Part shown: positions 27,296 to 36,066 of the stretch, in pieces | Layout: each line of letters begins with the position of its first letter | How positions within the stretch are numbered: the first letter of the stretch is position 1 | Assembly: GCA_964505725.1 (NCBI GenBank) | Contig: CAZDJK010000054.1 | Span: 1 to 64,000 of the forward strand | Origin: CAVRJC01 sp964505725 | GTDB taxonomy: Bacteria; Actinomycetota; Acidimicrobiia; IMCC26256; DASPTH01 | Length of the DNA stretch: 64,000 nt | Direction of reading: 5' to 3' | Notes under the pieces: generated by a model | Databases searched by the model: none | What the model saw: the letters and a program-made list of their open reading frames with translations, nothing else | What the model was told of the DNA's origin: nothing | Made by a program: the position numbers and the translations under genes

Positions 27296-27308
27296 ATGCA
27301 GCCTGCAT
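27296..27308. promoter_or_regulatory. Putative TetR operator 2 (palindrome)
   Basis: A perfect 13-bp palindrome, ATGCAG-C-CTGCAT. It is the reverse-complement match of the core of the site at 22583-22595 and lies 82 bases before the first gene of the minus-strand operon. The shared core is TGCAGSCTGCA, so one regulator probably binds both sites; the tetR gene at 21984 is the obvious candidate. Confidence 0.55.
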
Positions 27309-27504
27309 GTCAAACGGGCGAACACGGTTCTCGGTCAGGACGTCGATCGTCTTCGCCGTCGACCGGGTCCTCGACGAATACCTCGCCCAACCCTTTCACG
27401 TCGCCGAGCCCGTCACGGGACAACCCGGCGAATCCGTCTCCCCCGACGTCCTCAACGCACGAGTCACGGACCTACTCCACGAGGCAGACGTCTCCAACTG
27501 ACCA

Positions 27505-27529
27505 GGGGCCGCCCGGAGGCTCCGGCCCC
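27505..27529. terminator. Stem-loop GGGGCCG/CGGCCCC
   Basis: Perfect 7-bp arms with an 11-base loop and no T tract. It might end transcription entering from the island or insulate the following DUF3263 gene; with no U run this is a weak terminator call. Confidence 0.35.
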
Positions 27530-27584
27530 ACCGGCCGTCAGAAACCCGAAATGCTTGACCTTGGGAGGGCATCAGATCAGGCTG

Positions 27585-27851
27585 ATGAGCCTGATGGGAC
27601 TCTCCGCCCGTGATCGTGCCATCCTCGACTTCGAACGCACCTGGTGGACCCGGTCCGGGGTGAAGGAGGCCACGATCCGCACCGAGCTCGGCATGTCGGC
27701 GACCGCGTACCGTGACCGCCTCCGGCGGCTGCTCGACGACCCGTCGGCCTACGAGCACGACCCGCTGACCGTACGGCGGCTCCGTCGCCGGCGCGACGAG
27801 CGGCGCCGGGAGCGCGTGGAAGGGCCGCGCGCCGACCCGAGGCTGCCGTGA
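27585..27851 (+). CDS. DUF3263-domain protein
   Basis: A short basic actinobacterial protein of 88 residues with the family pattern LSARDRAILDFERTWW, GVKEATIRTELGMSATAYRDRLRRLLDDP and the Arg-rich end VRRLRRRRDERRRER. It resembles a small helix-turn-helix protein; its function is unknown. ATG 27585 was chosen; TTG 27555 and ATG 27594 are in frame. The start codon sits in the loop of a perfect 8-bp stem (27576-27583 with 27588-27595). It overlaps the LytR_C gene by four bases, the common actinobacterial pairing. Confidence 0.8.
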   Translation: MSLMGLSARDRAILDFERTWWTRSGVKEATIRTELGMSATAYRDRLRRLLDDPSAYEHDPLTVRRLRRRRDERRRERVEGPRADPRLP

Positions 27852-28429
27852 GCCTGGGCCGGGGCCCGGCGCGCCCGCCGGGCCTGGCCCCTGCGGCACG
27901 TGGGGCGATCCTGGTGGGGCTGCTGGTGGTCGTGGGCATCGTGGGCCTCCAGATCCTCGACGACAGCGGCCCGGGCGGGAGCACGGTCACCTCCACCACC
28001 GCGGGATCGACCACGACGACGTCCGGTGTCACCACCACGACCGTCGCGGGTACCGGCACGACGGGGCCCACCGCGACGACGGGCGTGACCGCGACCACGA
28101 GTGCGGCGTCCACGTCGACGACGACCGGAGCGAAGCTGCGCGACAACTCGAAGGTCAAGATCGTGGTGTACAACGCCTCGGACATCACCGGTGCCGCCAA
28201 GAACATGCGCGACCGGTTGAAGGCGTCGGGCTACAACGTCATCGGCATCGGCAACACCAAGCAACAGCAGGGTGTCACGGTGGCGTGCCGCAAGGGGTTC
28301 GCCGGCGAGGGTCAGCAGCTCGCGAGCACCGGCGTCGGCGTGTCCGGCGCCAAGGTCATCGACTTCCCGTCGCAACCGCCGAGTGACGCCGGTGACGCCG
28401 ACTGCCTGGTGTTCCTCGGCACGACCTGA
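27848..28429 (+). CDS. LytR C-terminal domain protein, membrane-anchored
   Basis: A 193-residue protein: short cytosolic segment, one transmembrane helix (about residues 18-38, ILVGLLVVVGIVGLQIL), a Ser/Thr-rich linker of about 60 residues built from TTT/TST repeats, then a LytR_C domain beginning VKIVVYNASDITGAAKNMRDRL. Two Cys in the domain may form a disulfide outside the cell. LytR_C domains accompany wall-polymer ligases, but the catalytic LytR-CpsA-Psr domain is absent. GTG start coupled to the DUF3263 gene; otsB follows after three bases. Confidence 0.85.
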   Translation: MSLGRGPARPPGLAPAARGAILVGLLVVVGIVGLQILDDSGPGGSTVTSTTAGSTTTTSGVTTTTVAGTGTTGPTATTGVTATTSAASTSTTTGAKLRDNSKVKIVVYNASDITGAAKNMRDRLKASGYNVIGIGNTKQQQGVTVACRKGFAGEGQQLASTGVGVSGAKVIDFPSQPPSDAGDADCLVFLGTT

Positions 28430-28432
28430 CGG

Positions 28433-29230
28433 GTGGAGCTCCCGACTCCGCTCGCGCCGTTCGCCGACCGCCCGGGCGACTCGGCGCTGCTCGTCGACTT
28501 CGACGGCTCGTTGGCGCCCATCGTCGACGATCCCGCGCGGGCCGTGCCGCTCCCCGAGACCGTCGCCGCCCTGGGCGCGCTGTCGGCCGACCTGCGCGTC
28601 GTCGCGGTCGTCAGCGGCCGCCCGGTGGGCTATCTCGCCGATCACCTCTCGGCGCTCGACACCAGGGCGGTGACGCTCGTGGGCCTCTACGGGCTCGAGC
28701 GTCGCGTCGGCGGGAGCACCGTGGTCGATCCGCGCGCGGAGCCGTGGGCGGAGCCGATCGCGGCGGCGGCCGACGCCGCGGAAGCCGCGCTGCCCGGCCT
28801 GCTGGTCGAGCGCAAGGGCCGGCTGTGCGTCACCATCCACTACCGCACCGCGCCGGGACGCGCCACCGAAGCCCGGGCGGTCGCCGACGCGCTCGCGGCC
28901 CGCTACGGCATCGAGGCCCCGTTGCGCGGGCGCATGGCGGTGGAGCTGCGGCCGCCCGTGCCGGTCGACAAGGGCACGGTGGTGCGCGAGCTCGCGGTGC
29001 ACGCGCAGCTCGCGGCGTTCGCGGGCGACGACGCCGGCGACGTGGCCGCCTTCGACGCGCTCTCCTCGCTGGTGTCGGAAGGCGCGCTCGACGCCGGCGT
29101 GCGCATCGGGGTCGCGTCGCCGGAATCGCCGCTCGAGATCCTCGACGCCGACGTGGTCGTCGACGGACCGCGGGGCCTGGCCGCGCTGCTCGAGGCGCTC
29201 GCGGGCGCGATCAGCGCGCGTGCCGGGTGA
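28433..29230 (+). CDS. otsB: Trehalose-6-phosphate phosphatase
   Basis: HAD-superfamily phosphatase removing phosphate from trehalose 6-phosphate. The 265-residue protein has motif I LLVDFDGSLAPIVDDP (nucleophile Asp), motif II VAVVSGRP, and motif IV GDDAGDVAAF, plus the LVGLYGLERR and VELRPPV family markers. GTG 28433 sits three bases after the LytR_C gene. Its 3' end overlaps otsA on the other strand by 20 bases, so the two trehalose genes converge. Confidence 0.93.
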   Translation: MELPTPLAPFADRPGDSALLVDFDGSLAPIVDDPARAVPLPETVAALGALSADLRVVAVVSGRPVGYLADHLSALDTRAVTLVGLYGLERRVGGSTVVDPRAEPWAEPIAAAADAAEAALPGLLVERKGRLCVTIHYRTAPGRATEARAVADALAARYGIEAPLRGRMAVELRPPVPVDKGTVVRELAVHAQLAAFAGDDAGDVAAFDALSSLVSEGALDAGVRIGVASPESPLEILDADVVVDGPRGLAALLEALAGAISARAG

Positions 29231-30592
29231 GCGTGTTGAGCCACGACCGCGGGGTGTGCCGCCCGACGAGCTCGCGGAGCCGGTCGGCCCGCCGGGCCCG
29301 CTCCGCGGCCGTCATGGTCAGCGCTTCGTGGAGCGCGCTCGCATCCTGCTCGAGGTCGTACGGGTGCACCGGCACCGCGGCCTCGGCGAGCTCCTCGTAG
29401 GCACCCGCCTCCGGCGACAGGCACAGCACGCCCGAGCGCTCGTTGACGAGCGGGCCCTCCTTCGCCACCAGGTTGAGGCCGTCCTTGACCGGGTTCACGA
29501 ACAGCACGTCGTAGCGCGCGAACCCCGCGAGGCTGCGCGTGTACGAATCACGGGTGTCGAGCACGATCGGGTCCCAGCCCGGGCGCGACCAGCGCCCGTT
29601 CACGCGCGCGACGGCCTGCTCGACCTCCTGCTGGTAGGCGAGGTACTCGGCGAGCGTGTCGCGGGAGCGGTTGAGCATGGCGACGAACACCACCCGCTCG
29701 CGCCATTCGGGGTAGCGGGCCAGGAAGCGGTCGTAGGCGAGGAAGCCGCGCACGATGTTCTTCGAGAGGTCGATGCGGTCGACGCGCACCACGAGGGCGC
29801 GGTCGCCGACGAGCTCGTCGAGCTCCATGACGAACTGGCGGGTCTCGGGCATCGCCGCCGATTCGGCGAGAAGGTCGGCGTCGGGACCGAGCGGTGCCGC
29901 GAACGCGCCGGCGGCCGGCGCCTCGAGGCCGAGCATCGTGCGCACCGACGCCGCGTACGCGTCGGCCCAGCGCTGGGTGTGGAAGCCGGCCGGCACCGTC
30001 GCCATCGACCGGCACAGCTCGATCGCGACGTCGGTGGGGAGGACGCGGATCGAGCTCGGCCCGCAGAACGGCGTGTGGGTGAAGTGCATCATCCGCACGT
30101 CGGGCCGCGCCGCCCGGACCATTCCGGGCACGAGGGCGAGCTGGTAGTCGTGTACCTGCACGGTCTCGCCGTCCTTCGCCCGTTCGACGACCGCGCGCGC
30201 GAATTCCGCGTTGACGGATGCGTACGCGTTCCACGCCTCGCGGAAGTGCTCGTCGAAGCGGGGCCGGCGCGGGAGGTCGTAGAGGCCGTGGTGGAGCAGC
30301 CAGAGTGTGGCGTTCGACACGACGTCGTAGTGCCGTCGGTGCATCTCGGGGTCGAGCCCGAGCAGGTGCAGGTCGATGTTCGAGACGATCGTCGGATCGG
30401 CCGCCAGTGCGGCGGTGTCATCCTCGTCGATCGCGGCCGCGATCCATGCGACGCGCTCCCCGTCGGCGCTCTCGCCGCGTTCGATGAGCGGGAGGAACGC
30501 GCTGACGACGCCGCCCGCACCGCGGTGCACGTCGAATCCGCCGTCGTCACGCGCCAAGAACCGGAACGGGCCGCGGTGCGTCACCAGCATCA

Positions 30593-30593
<1 letters not shown>
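29211..30593 (-). CDS. otsA: Trehalose-6-phosphate synthase (OtsA-type)
   Basis: GT20 glycosyltransferase joining UDP- or GDP-glucose and glucose 6-phosphate. The 460-residue protein keeps the family blocks: RGAGGVVSAF (glycine loop), VQVHDYQLALVP, HFTHTPFCG, VDRIDLSKN (Arg and Lys of the donor-phosphate site) and NPVKDGLNLVAKE. Two ATGs, at 30593 and 30590, are possible starts. The first overlaps the stop of the TreT-like gene as TAATG, so translation is coupled. It converges on otsB. Confidence 0.92.
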
Positions 30594-31843
<1,250 letters not shown>

Positions 31844-31910
31844 TCTTGGCTCCTGGGTGGCGGGACGAGCGAGAGAGCGGCCCTCCGCGGGGAATGTCAA
31901 TCTATCGGCC

Positions 31911-32942
31911 GTGCCCGCCGCGCTCGCGTGTCCTGACAAGTTCAAGGGGACGCTGACCGCGTCGCAGGCGGCCGCGGCGATGAGCCGAGGGTTGCGCGTC
32001 GCGGGCTTCGACGAGGTGCACGAGCTCCCGCTCGCCGACGGCGGGGAGGGCACGCTCGACACGCTCCTCGCGGCACGCGGTGGGTCCCGTCGCCGAGCGA
32101 GCGTCACGGGTCCCCTCGGCGACCGGGTCGACGCCGAGTGGGGCGTGCTCGCGGGCCGGGTCGCGGTCGTCGAGATGGCGCGCGCAAGCGGGCTCGAGCT
32201 CGTCGAGGGGCGCAACGACCCGTTGCGCGCCTCGACGCGCGGTACGGGTGAGCTGATCGCGGCGGCGATCCGTTCCGGTGCGCGCGAGGTGATCGTCGGC
32301 GTGGGCGGCAGCGCCACGACCGACGGCGGTCTCGGTGCGCTCGACGCGCTCGGGTGGTCGCTGCACGGCGTGCCGGTCACCGTCGCGTGCGACGTCACGA
32401 CGCGGTTCCTCGACGCGGCGCGAGTGTTCGCGCCGCAGAAGGGCGCGACCGACGCCCAGGCCGCGCTCCTCACCCGCCGGCTCGAGCGCCTCGCCGACGA
32501 GTACGAGCGGCGCACCGGTGTCGACGTGCGAGCGCTGGCGGGATCGGGCGCGGCCGGTGGTCTCGCCGGGGGTCTGGCCGCGATCGGCGCCCGGCTCGAG
32601 CCGGGGTTCGACGCGGTGGCCGAGGCGCTGGACCTCGACGACGCGCTGGATGGCGTCGACCTCGTCGTGACCGGCGAGGGGCGCCTCGACCGCACGAGCT
32701 TCGAGGGCAAGGTCGTGGGCGGCGTGCTGGCGTGGGCGGCCGACCACGACGTGCACCACCAGGCGGTCATCGCGGGCCAGGTCACGGCCGAGGCCCGGGA
32801 CGAGCTCGAGGTGCGGGCCGCCGCCCACCTGCTCGCCCTCACCGACCGGGTGTGGCAGACGGGGGAGGCGTTCGCCCGGGCCGCGACCCTGGTGGAGGAG
32901 GCCGCGACCGAGGCGGGAAGGCGAGTGCTCGGGACCGTGTGA
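31911..32942 (+). CDS. Glycerate kinase (GckA/GlxK type)
   Basis: A 343-residue kinase of the glycerate-kinase type-1 family, giving 2-phosphoglycerate (or 3-phosphoglycerate in some members). Motifs: ACPDKFKGTLTASQAAAAM at the N-terminus, LPLADGGEGTLDTL, GVGGSATTDGG, GSGAAGGLAGGL and VTGEGRLDRTSFEGKV, all in the expected order. GTG 31911 was preferred because conservation begins there; the frame also starts at 31857. It is divergent from the TreT-like gene with a 67-base gap. GpgS nearby makes a glucosylated phosphoglycerate, so the pairing is suggestive. Confidence 0.9.
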   Translation: MPAALACPDKFKGTLTASQAAAAMSRGLRVAGFDEVHELPLADGGEGTLDTLLAARGGSRRRASVTGPLGDRVDAEWGVLAGRVAVVEMARASGLELVEGRNDPLRASTRGTGELIAAAIRSGAREVIVGVGGSATTDGGLGALDALGWSLHGVPVTVACDVTTRFLDAARVFAPQKGATDAQAALLTRRLERLADEYERRTGVDVRALAGSGAAGGLAGGLAAIGARLEPGFDAVAEALDLDDALDGVDLVVTGEGRLDRTSFEGKVVGGVLAWAADHDVHHQAVIAGQVTAEARDELEVRAAAHLLALTDRVWQTGEAFARAATLVEEAATEAGRRVLGTV

Positions 32943-32989
32943 CCGTTCCTACACTGGGCTGGGCATCGCAGCCAAGGAAGGACCACGAC

Positions 32990-33184
32990 ATGATTCCTGT
33001 GCTCGGCGAGATCTTCGGCTGGGAGTTGCTGGTCGTGCTGCTCGTCATCGCCCTCCTCTTCGGGGGCTCGCAGATTCCCAAGCTCGCGCGCTCGCTCGGC
33101 GAGGCTTCGAAGGAGTTCAAGAAGGGCGTGGAGGGCGACGACCACGACGCGCCGGCCGGAGGCGCCAAGACCGACGGCGACTGA
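32990..33184 (+). CDS. tatA: Twin-arginine translocase subunit TatA/TatE family
   Basis: A 64-residue protein: short N-terminal part with one membrane helix (FGWELLVVLLVIALLFGGSQIPKLARSLGEASKEFKKGV), the amphipathic helix with the FG and Pro hinge, and a charged tail. TatA forms the protein-conducting pore for folded twin-arginine substrates. ATG 32990 follows AAGGAAGGA. TatB or TatC genes are not adjacent, so this looks like a dispersed tatA copy. Confidence 0.9.
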   Translation: MIPVLGEIFGWELLVVLLVIALLFGGSQIPKLARSLGEASKEFKKGVEGDDHDAPAGGAKTDGD

Positions 33185-33199
33185 CGTCGCCGCGGCGGC

Positions 33200-34114
33200 T
33201 CAGGCGGAGAGCTCTCGCCCGAACTTCTGTCGGTACGCGGGCACGCTCACGATCGGGGGGCGCTCGCGGATGTCCACCGGGAAGCGCTCCTGCCGGAGAT
33301 CGTCGTCGTAGCGCACGAGCTCGGTGACCCCTTTGTCCACGGAGACGCCGGCTCGGCGCAGCGCGGTGACCAGGATCGCCATCGCCGGCGGCCCGAGGTC
33401 GTCGAGCGGGCGGTTGCGGTGCTCACGGACGTCGAGATCGACCTGCGCCAGCGTCGCGCCGCCGAAGCGCGCCGTCAGGTCCACGAGCAGACCCAGCTCG
33501 ACGCCCCACCCGTCGACGAACGGCACGGTCTCCAGCAGGCGGCGGCGACCGGCGTACTCGCCGGCGAGGGGTTGCACGAAGTGCGCGAGGTGGGGGAACA
33601 GCGTCGAGATCACGGGACGCGCCATGAGCTCGGTCACCCGGCCGCCGCCGGTCGGCGCGCCGTCGAGGGGGCGACGGTAATAGCCCTTCACGAATCCGAT
33701 CGACGGGTCGGTCAACAGGGGTTGGAGGAGGCGGGTGACGAAGTGTGGCCGGAAGTTGCGCACGTCGGCGTCGAGCCAACAGAGGATGTCGCCGTCGCAC
33801 GCGTAGAGCGACAGCCACAACGCGTTGCCCTTCCCGGAGCCGTGCGGCGCCTCCGGCAGGATCTCGTCGACCGCGAGCACGCGTGCGCCCTCCCAGCTCG
33901 CGACCACCGAGGTCTCGTCGGTCGAGCCGTCGTCGATCACCACGATCTCGTCGACGAGCGGCGAGCGGTCCACGAGATCGCGCCGGGTGCTCGAGACGAT
34001 CTCGCCGATCGTCGTCTCCTCGTTACGGGCCGGGAGGCACACCGAGATCGTGATGCCGAGACGTGCCTTGGCAGCGAGGAGCTCGCCCACGTCGAGGTGG
34101 CCGGCCATCCTCAC
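33200..34114 (-). CDS. gpgS: Glucosyl-3-phosphoglycerate synthase
   Basis: GT81 enzyme making glucosyl-3-phosphoglycerate, precursor of glucosylglycerate and of mycobacterial-type methylglucose lipopolysaccharide. The 304-residue protein shows ISVCLPARNEETTIG, DEIVVIDDGSTDET, GSGKGNALW, CWLDADVRNF, GGGRVTELMARPVI and FVQPLAGEYAGRRRLL, which are GpgS markers rather than generic GT2. Start is GTG 34114 or ATG 34108; the latter has GTGAGG immediately before it. The gene is divergent from the riboswitch-thrC unit. A matching GpgP phosphatase is not seen nearby. Confidence 0.9.
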   Translation of the reverse strand: MRMAGHLDVGELLAAKARLGITISVCLPARNEETTIGEIVSSTRRDLVDRSPLVDEIVVIDDGSTDETSVVASWEGARVLAVDEILPEAPHGSGKGNALWLSLYACDGDILCWLDADVRNFRPHFVTRLLQPLLTDPSIGFVKGYYRRPLDGAPTGGGRVTELMARPVISTLFPHLAHFVQPLAGEYAGRRRLLETVPFVDGWGVELGLLVDLTARFGGATLAQVDLDVREHRNRPLDDLGPPAMAILVTALRRAGVSVDKGVTELVRYDDDLRQERFPVDIRERPPIVSVPAYRQKFGRELSA

Positions 34115-34210
34115 AGGTTAAGGGGCGACCGCCGCGGGCACCGCCGGACGTGGGGCGCGGTTCGTGTGCCGGTCGCCCGGGGCCAGCGTGGTACCGTGAC
34201 CGGAGTTACG

Positions 34211-34318
34211 CGCTCATCCAGAGCGGCCGAGGGACAGGCCCGACGACGCCGCGGCAACCCGCCCGAGACGATCCGATGGAGCGGCTCGAGCAAGGTGCCA
34301 ATGCCTGAACGATGAGCA
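34211..34318 (+). ncRNA. SAM-I riboswitch (S-box leader)
   Basis: P1 is formed by GCTCATC (34212-34218) and GATGAGC (34311-34317). In between are the S-box signatures: CAGAGCGGCCGAGGGA, AGGCCCGACGA, GCGGCAACC and AGGTGCCAATGCC. The fit is to the SAM-I class; SAM-IV has a different order. After the aptamer come three hairpins (34325-34340; 34344-34357; 34368-34383 with a GAGA loop) before the ribosome-binding site GGAGG at 34394-34398. No U run is seen, so translational control is likely. It governs the threonine synthase gene. Confidence 0.9.
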
Positions 34319-34402
34319 GCCGGAGAGCGGTCCTCCGCTCGAGGCGCTCGAGAGCGCGTCGAGGCAAGCAGGCGAGAGCCTGCCGAAGAGGATGGAGGAC
34401 TC

Positions 34403-35644
34403 ATGGCGTTCGTGCACGGACTCCGATGTCGCGAGTGTGGCCGCGACTACGAGGTCGCCCCGATCTTCACGTGCGAGTGGTGCTTCGGTCCGCTCGAGGT
34501 CGCGTACGACTACGAGGCGATCGCCGCCGCGACGAGCCGGGAGAAGATCGCCGCGGGGCCCCTGTCGATCTGGCGCTACGCCGATCTGCTTCCGACCGAC
34601 CGCAACCCCGCCGTCGACCTCGGTGCGGGCTTCACGCCGCTCGTACGCGCCGACCGGCTCGCGGCCGAGCTGGGTCTCGGTGAGGTGTGGGTCAAGAACG
34701 ACACGGTCAACCCGACCAACTCGTTCAAGGACCGCGTCACCTCGGTCGCGCTGGCGAAGGCACTCGAGTTCGGCTTCAAGGTCGCGGCATGCGCGAGCAC
34801 CGGCAACCTCGCCAACGCGGTTGCTGCGCACGCCGCGCACGCCGGCTTGCGCAGCTTCGTGTTCATCCCCGCCGACCTCGAGCAGGGGAAGGTGGTCACC
34901 ACCGCGGTGTACGGCGGCAACGTGGTCGCGATCGACGGCAACTACGACGCGGTCAACCGGCTCTGTGCGGAGCTCGCGGGCACGTACCCGTGGGCGTTCG
35001 TGAACGTGAACGTGCGCACCTACTACGCCGAGGGGTCGAAGACCCTCGCGTTCGAGACCGCCGAGCAGCTCGGGTGGGAGGCCCCGGACCACGTGGTCGT
35101 GCCCGCGGCGAGCGGCTCGCTGCTCACCAAGGTCCGCAAGGGCTTCGACGAGCTCGCCAAGGTCGGCCTCCTCGACCGCGAGCCCGCGGTGCGGGTGTCG
35201 GGCGCGCAGGCGGCCGGGTGCTCGCCGATCGCGACCGCGTGGATCGAGGGCTCCGACACCATCCGTCCCGTCCGCCCGAGCACGATCGCGAAGTCGCTCG
35301 CGATCGGGAACCCGGCCGACGGCTACTTCGCGCTCGACGCGGTCCGCCAGACGGGCGGTGCGCTCGCCGCGGTCACCGACGACGAGATCGTCGACGCGAT
35401 GAAGCTGCTCGCCCGCACCGAGGGCATCTTCGCGGAGACCGCCGGCGGGGTGACGATCGCGTCCCTGCGCCGGCTCGCCGCGGAAGGCGTCGTCCGACCC
35501 GACGAGCGCGTCGTCGTCTACATCACCGGTCACGGGCTCAAGACCCTCGACGCGGTCGTGCCCACCGTGGGGCCCACCGCAGTCATCGCGCCGACGCTCG
35601 ACGCGTTCCACGAGGCGTTCCCACCCGACACGGTCAACGACTGA
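34403..35644 (+). CDS. thrC: Threonine synthase-like PLP enzyme
   Basis: A 413-residue fold-type II PLP protein. An N-terminal Cys4 zinc ribbon (CRECGRDYE...CEWCFGPLE) precedes the catalytic domain; PLP Lys is in PTNSFKDRVTS, and the phosphate loop CASTGNLANAVAAHA and the C-terminal GHGLKT are present. This fits the threonine synthase-like family. It is led by a SAM riboswitch and followed 14 bases later by a MoaD/ThiS protein, which is odd for plain threonine synthesis and suggests a sulfur-amino-acid role (see findings). ATG 34403 with a GGAGG ribosome-binding site. Confidence 0.88.
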   Translation: MAFVHGLRCRECGRDYEVAPIFTCEWCFGPLEVAYDYEAIAAATSREKIAAGPLSIWRYADLLPTDRNPAVDLGAGFTPLVRADRLAAELGLGEVWVKNDTVNPTNSFKDRVTSVALAKALEFGFKVAACASTGNLANAVAAHAAHAGLRSFVFIPADLEQGKVVTTAVYGGNVVAIDGNYDAVNRLCAELAGTYPWAFVNVNVRTYYAEGSKTLAFETAEQLGWEAPDHVVVPAASGSLLTKVRKGFDELAKVGLLDREPAVRVSGAQAAGCSPIATAWIEGSDTIRPVRPSTIAKSLAIGNPADGYFALDAVRQTGGALAAVTDDEIVDAMKLLARTEGIFAETAGGVTIASLRRLAAEGVVRPDERVVVYITGHGLKTLDAVVPTVGPTAVIAPTLDAFHEAFPPDTVND

Positions 35645-35658
35645 GCGAGAGAGGACCC

Positions 35659-35934
35659 ATGAGCGTCACCGTCCGGATACCCACGCAGCTACGCGAGCTC
35701 TCCGGCGGCGCGTCGGAGGTGCAGGCCGACGGCGCCACCGTGAAGGCCGTCCTCGACCAGCTCGAGGTGGCGCATCCCGGCTTCGCCGCCCGCCTGTTCG
35801 ACGAGAACGGCACCCTGCGCCGCTTCGTGAACGTCTTCGTCGCCGACGAGGACATCCGCTTCCTCGACGGCGTCGACACCGCGGTGGAGGCGGGTCAGAC
35901 GGTGAGCATCGTCCCCGCGGTCGCCGGCGGTTGA
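35659..35934 (+). CDS. MoaD/ThiS-family sulfur carrier protein
   Basis: A 91-residue ubiquitin-like protein. It starts SVTVRIPTQLRELSGGASEVQ, has the family RRFVNVFVADEDIRFLDG strand and ends in VPAVAGG, the diglycine that is adenylated and thiocarboxylated. ATG 35659 has GAGAGGA before it. It sits in the riboswitch-thrC unit with a short 14-base gap. MoaD for molybdopterin (moaA and moeA are elsewhere in the window) or CysO-like cysteine synthesis are the alternatives. Confidence 0.88.
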   Translation: MSVTVRIPTQLRELSGGASEVQADGATVKAVLDQLEVAHPGFAARLFDENGTLRRFVNVFVADEDIRFLDGVDTAVEAGQTVSIVPAVAGG

Positions 35935-35939
35935 AGAGA

Positions 35940-36066
35940 GGCCGTCCGTAGCGAGCGAGGGTGAGGTCACAGGCCGTCCGTAGTGAGCGCAGCGAACGTA
36001 GGCGGCCCCGAGCGAGCGTGAACGGCGCAGGTACCCTGCGCCGTAGCGAGCGAGGCAGGGATCAGG
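35940..36066. repeat. Short direct repeats plus palindromic repeat copy B
   Basis: Two 18-bp direct repeats, at 35940-35957 and 35972-35989, differ at one base. They are followed by the second copy of the palindrome (36022-36044, arms of 10 bp around TAC) and its GCGAGCGAGGC tail. The stretch 36024-36066 matches 1394-1436 at 38 of 43 positions by hand count, and its last bases enter the 3' end of the DtxR gene. Confidence 0.7.

Larger units (their letters stand above)
27214..27584. other. Intergenic region with operator, hairpin and possible relic reading frame
   Basis: This 371-base gap holds the minus-strand operon's promoter region and the putative operator at 27296. A 69-codon frame at 27292-27501 (with VDRVLDEYLAQPFHV and VSPDVLNARVTDLLHEAD) has no recognisable family and no ribosome-binding site, so I do not call it a gene. 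A stem-loop lies at 27505-27529. No copy of the tRNA-Thr 3' end was seen here. Confidence 0.5.

Noticed and set aside
27292..27501. A 69-codon plus-strand frame in the gap after the island
   Set aside because: No ribosome-binding site, no recognisable family, and it starts inside the putative operator. It may be a relic but is not supported as a gene.
27214..27584. An attachment-site copy of the tRNA-Thr 3' end at the far end of the island
   Set aside because: I looked for the T-arm and acceptor sequence and found no match, so the island's right boundary is not proven.
34211..34318. SAM-IV class for the riboswitch, which is common in actinobacteria
   Set aside because: The order AGAG...GAGGGA...GGCCCGA...GGCAACC...GGTGCCAATGCC closed by a P1 stem is that of SAM-I.
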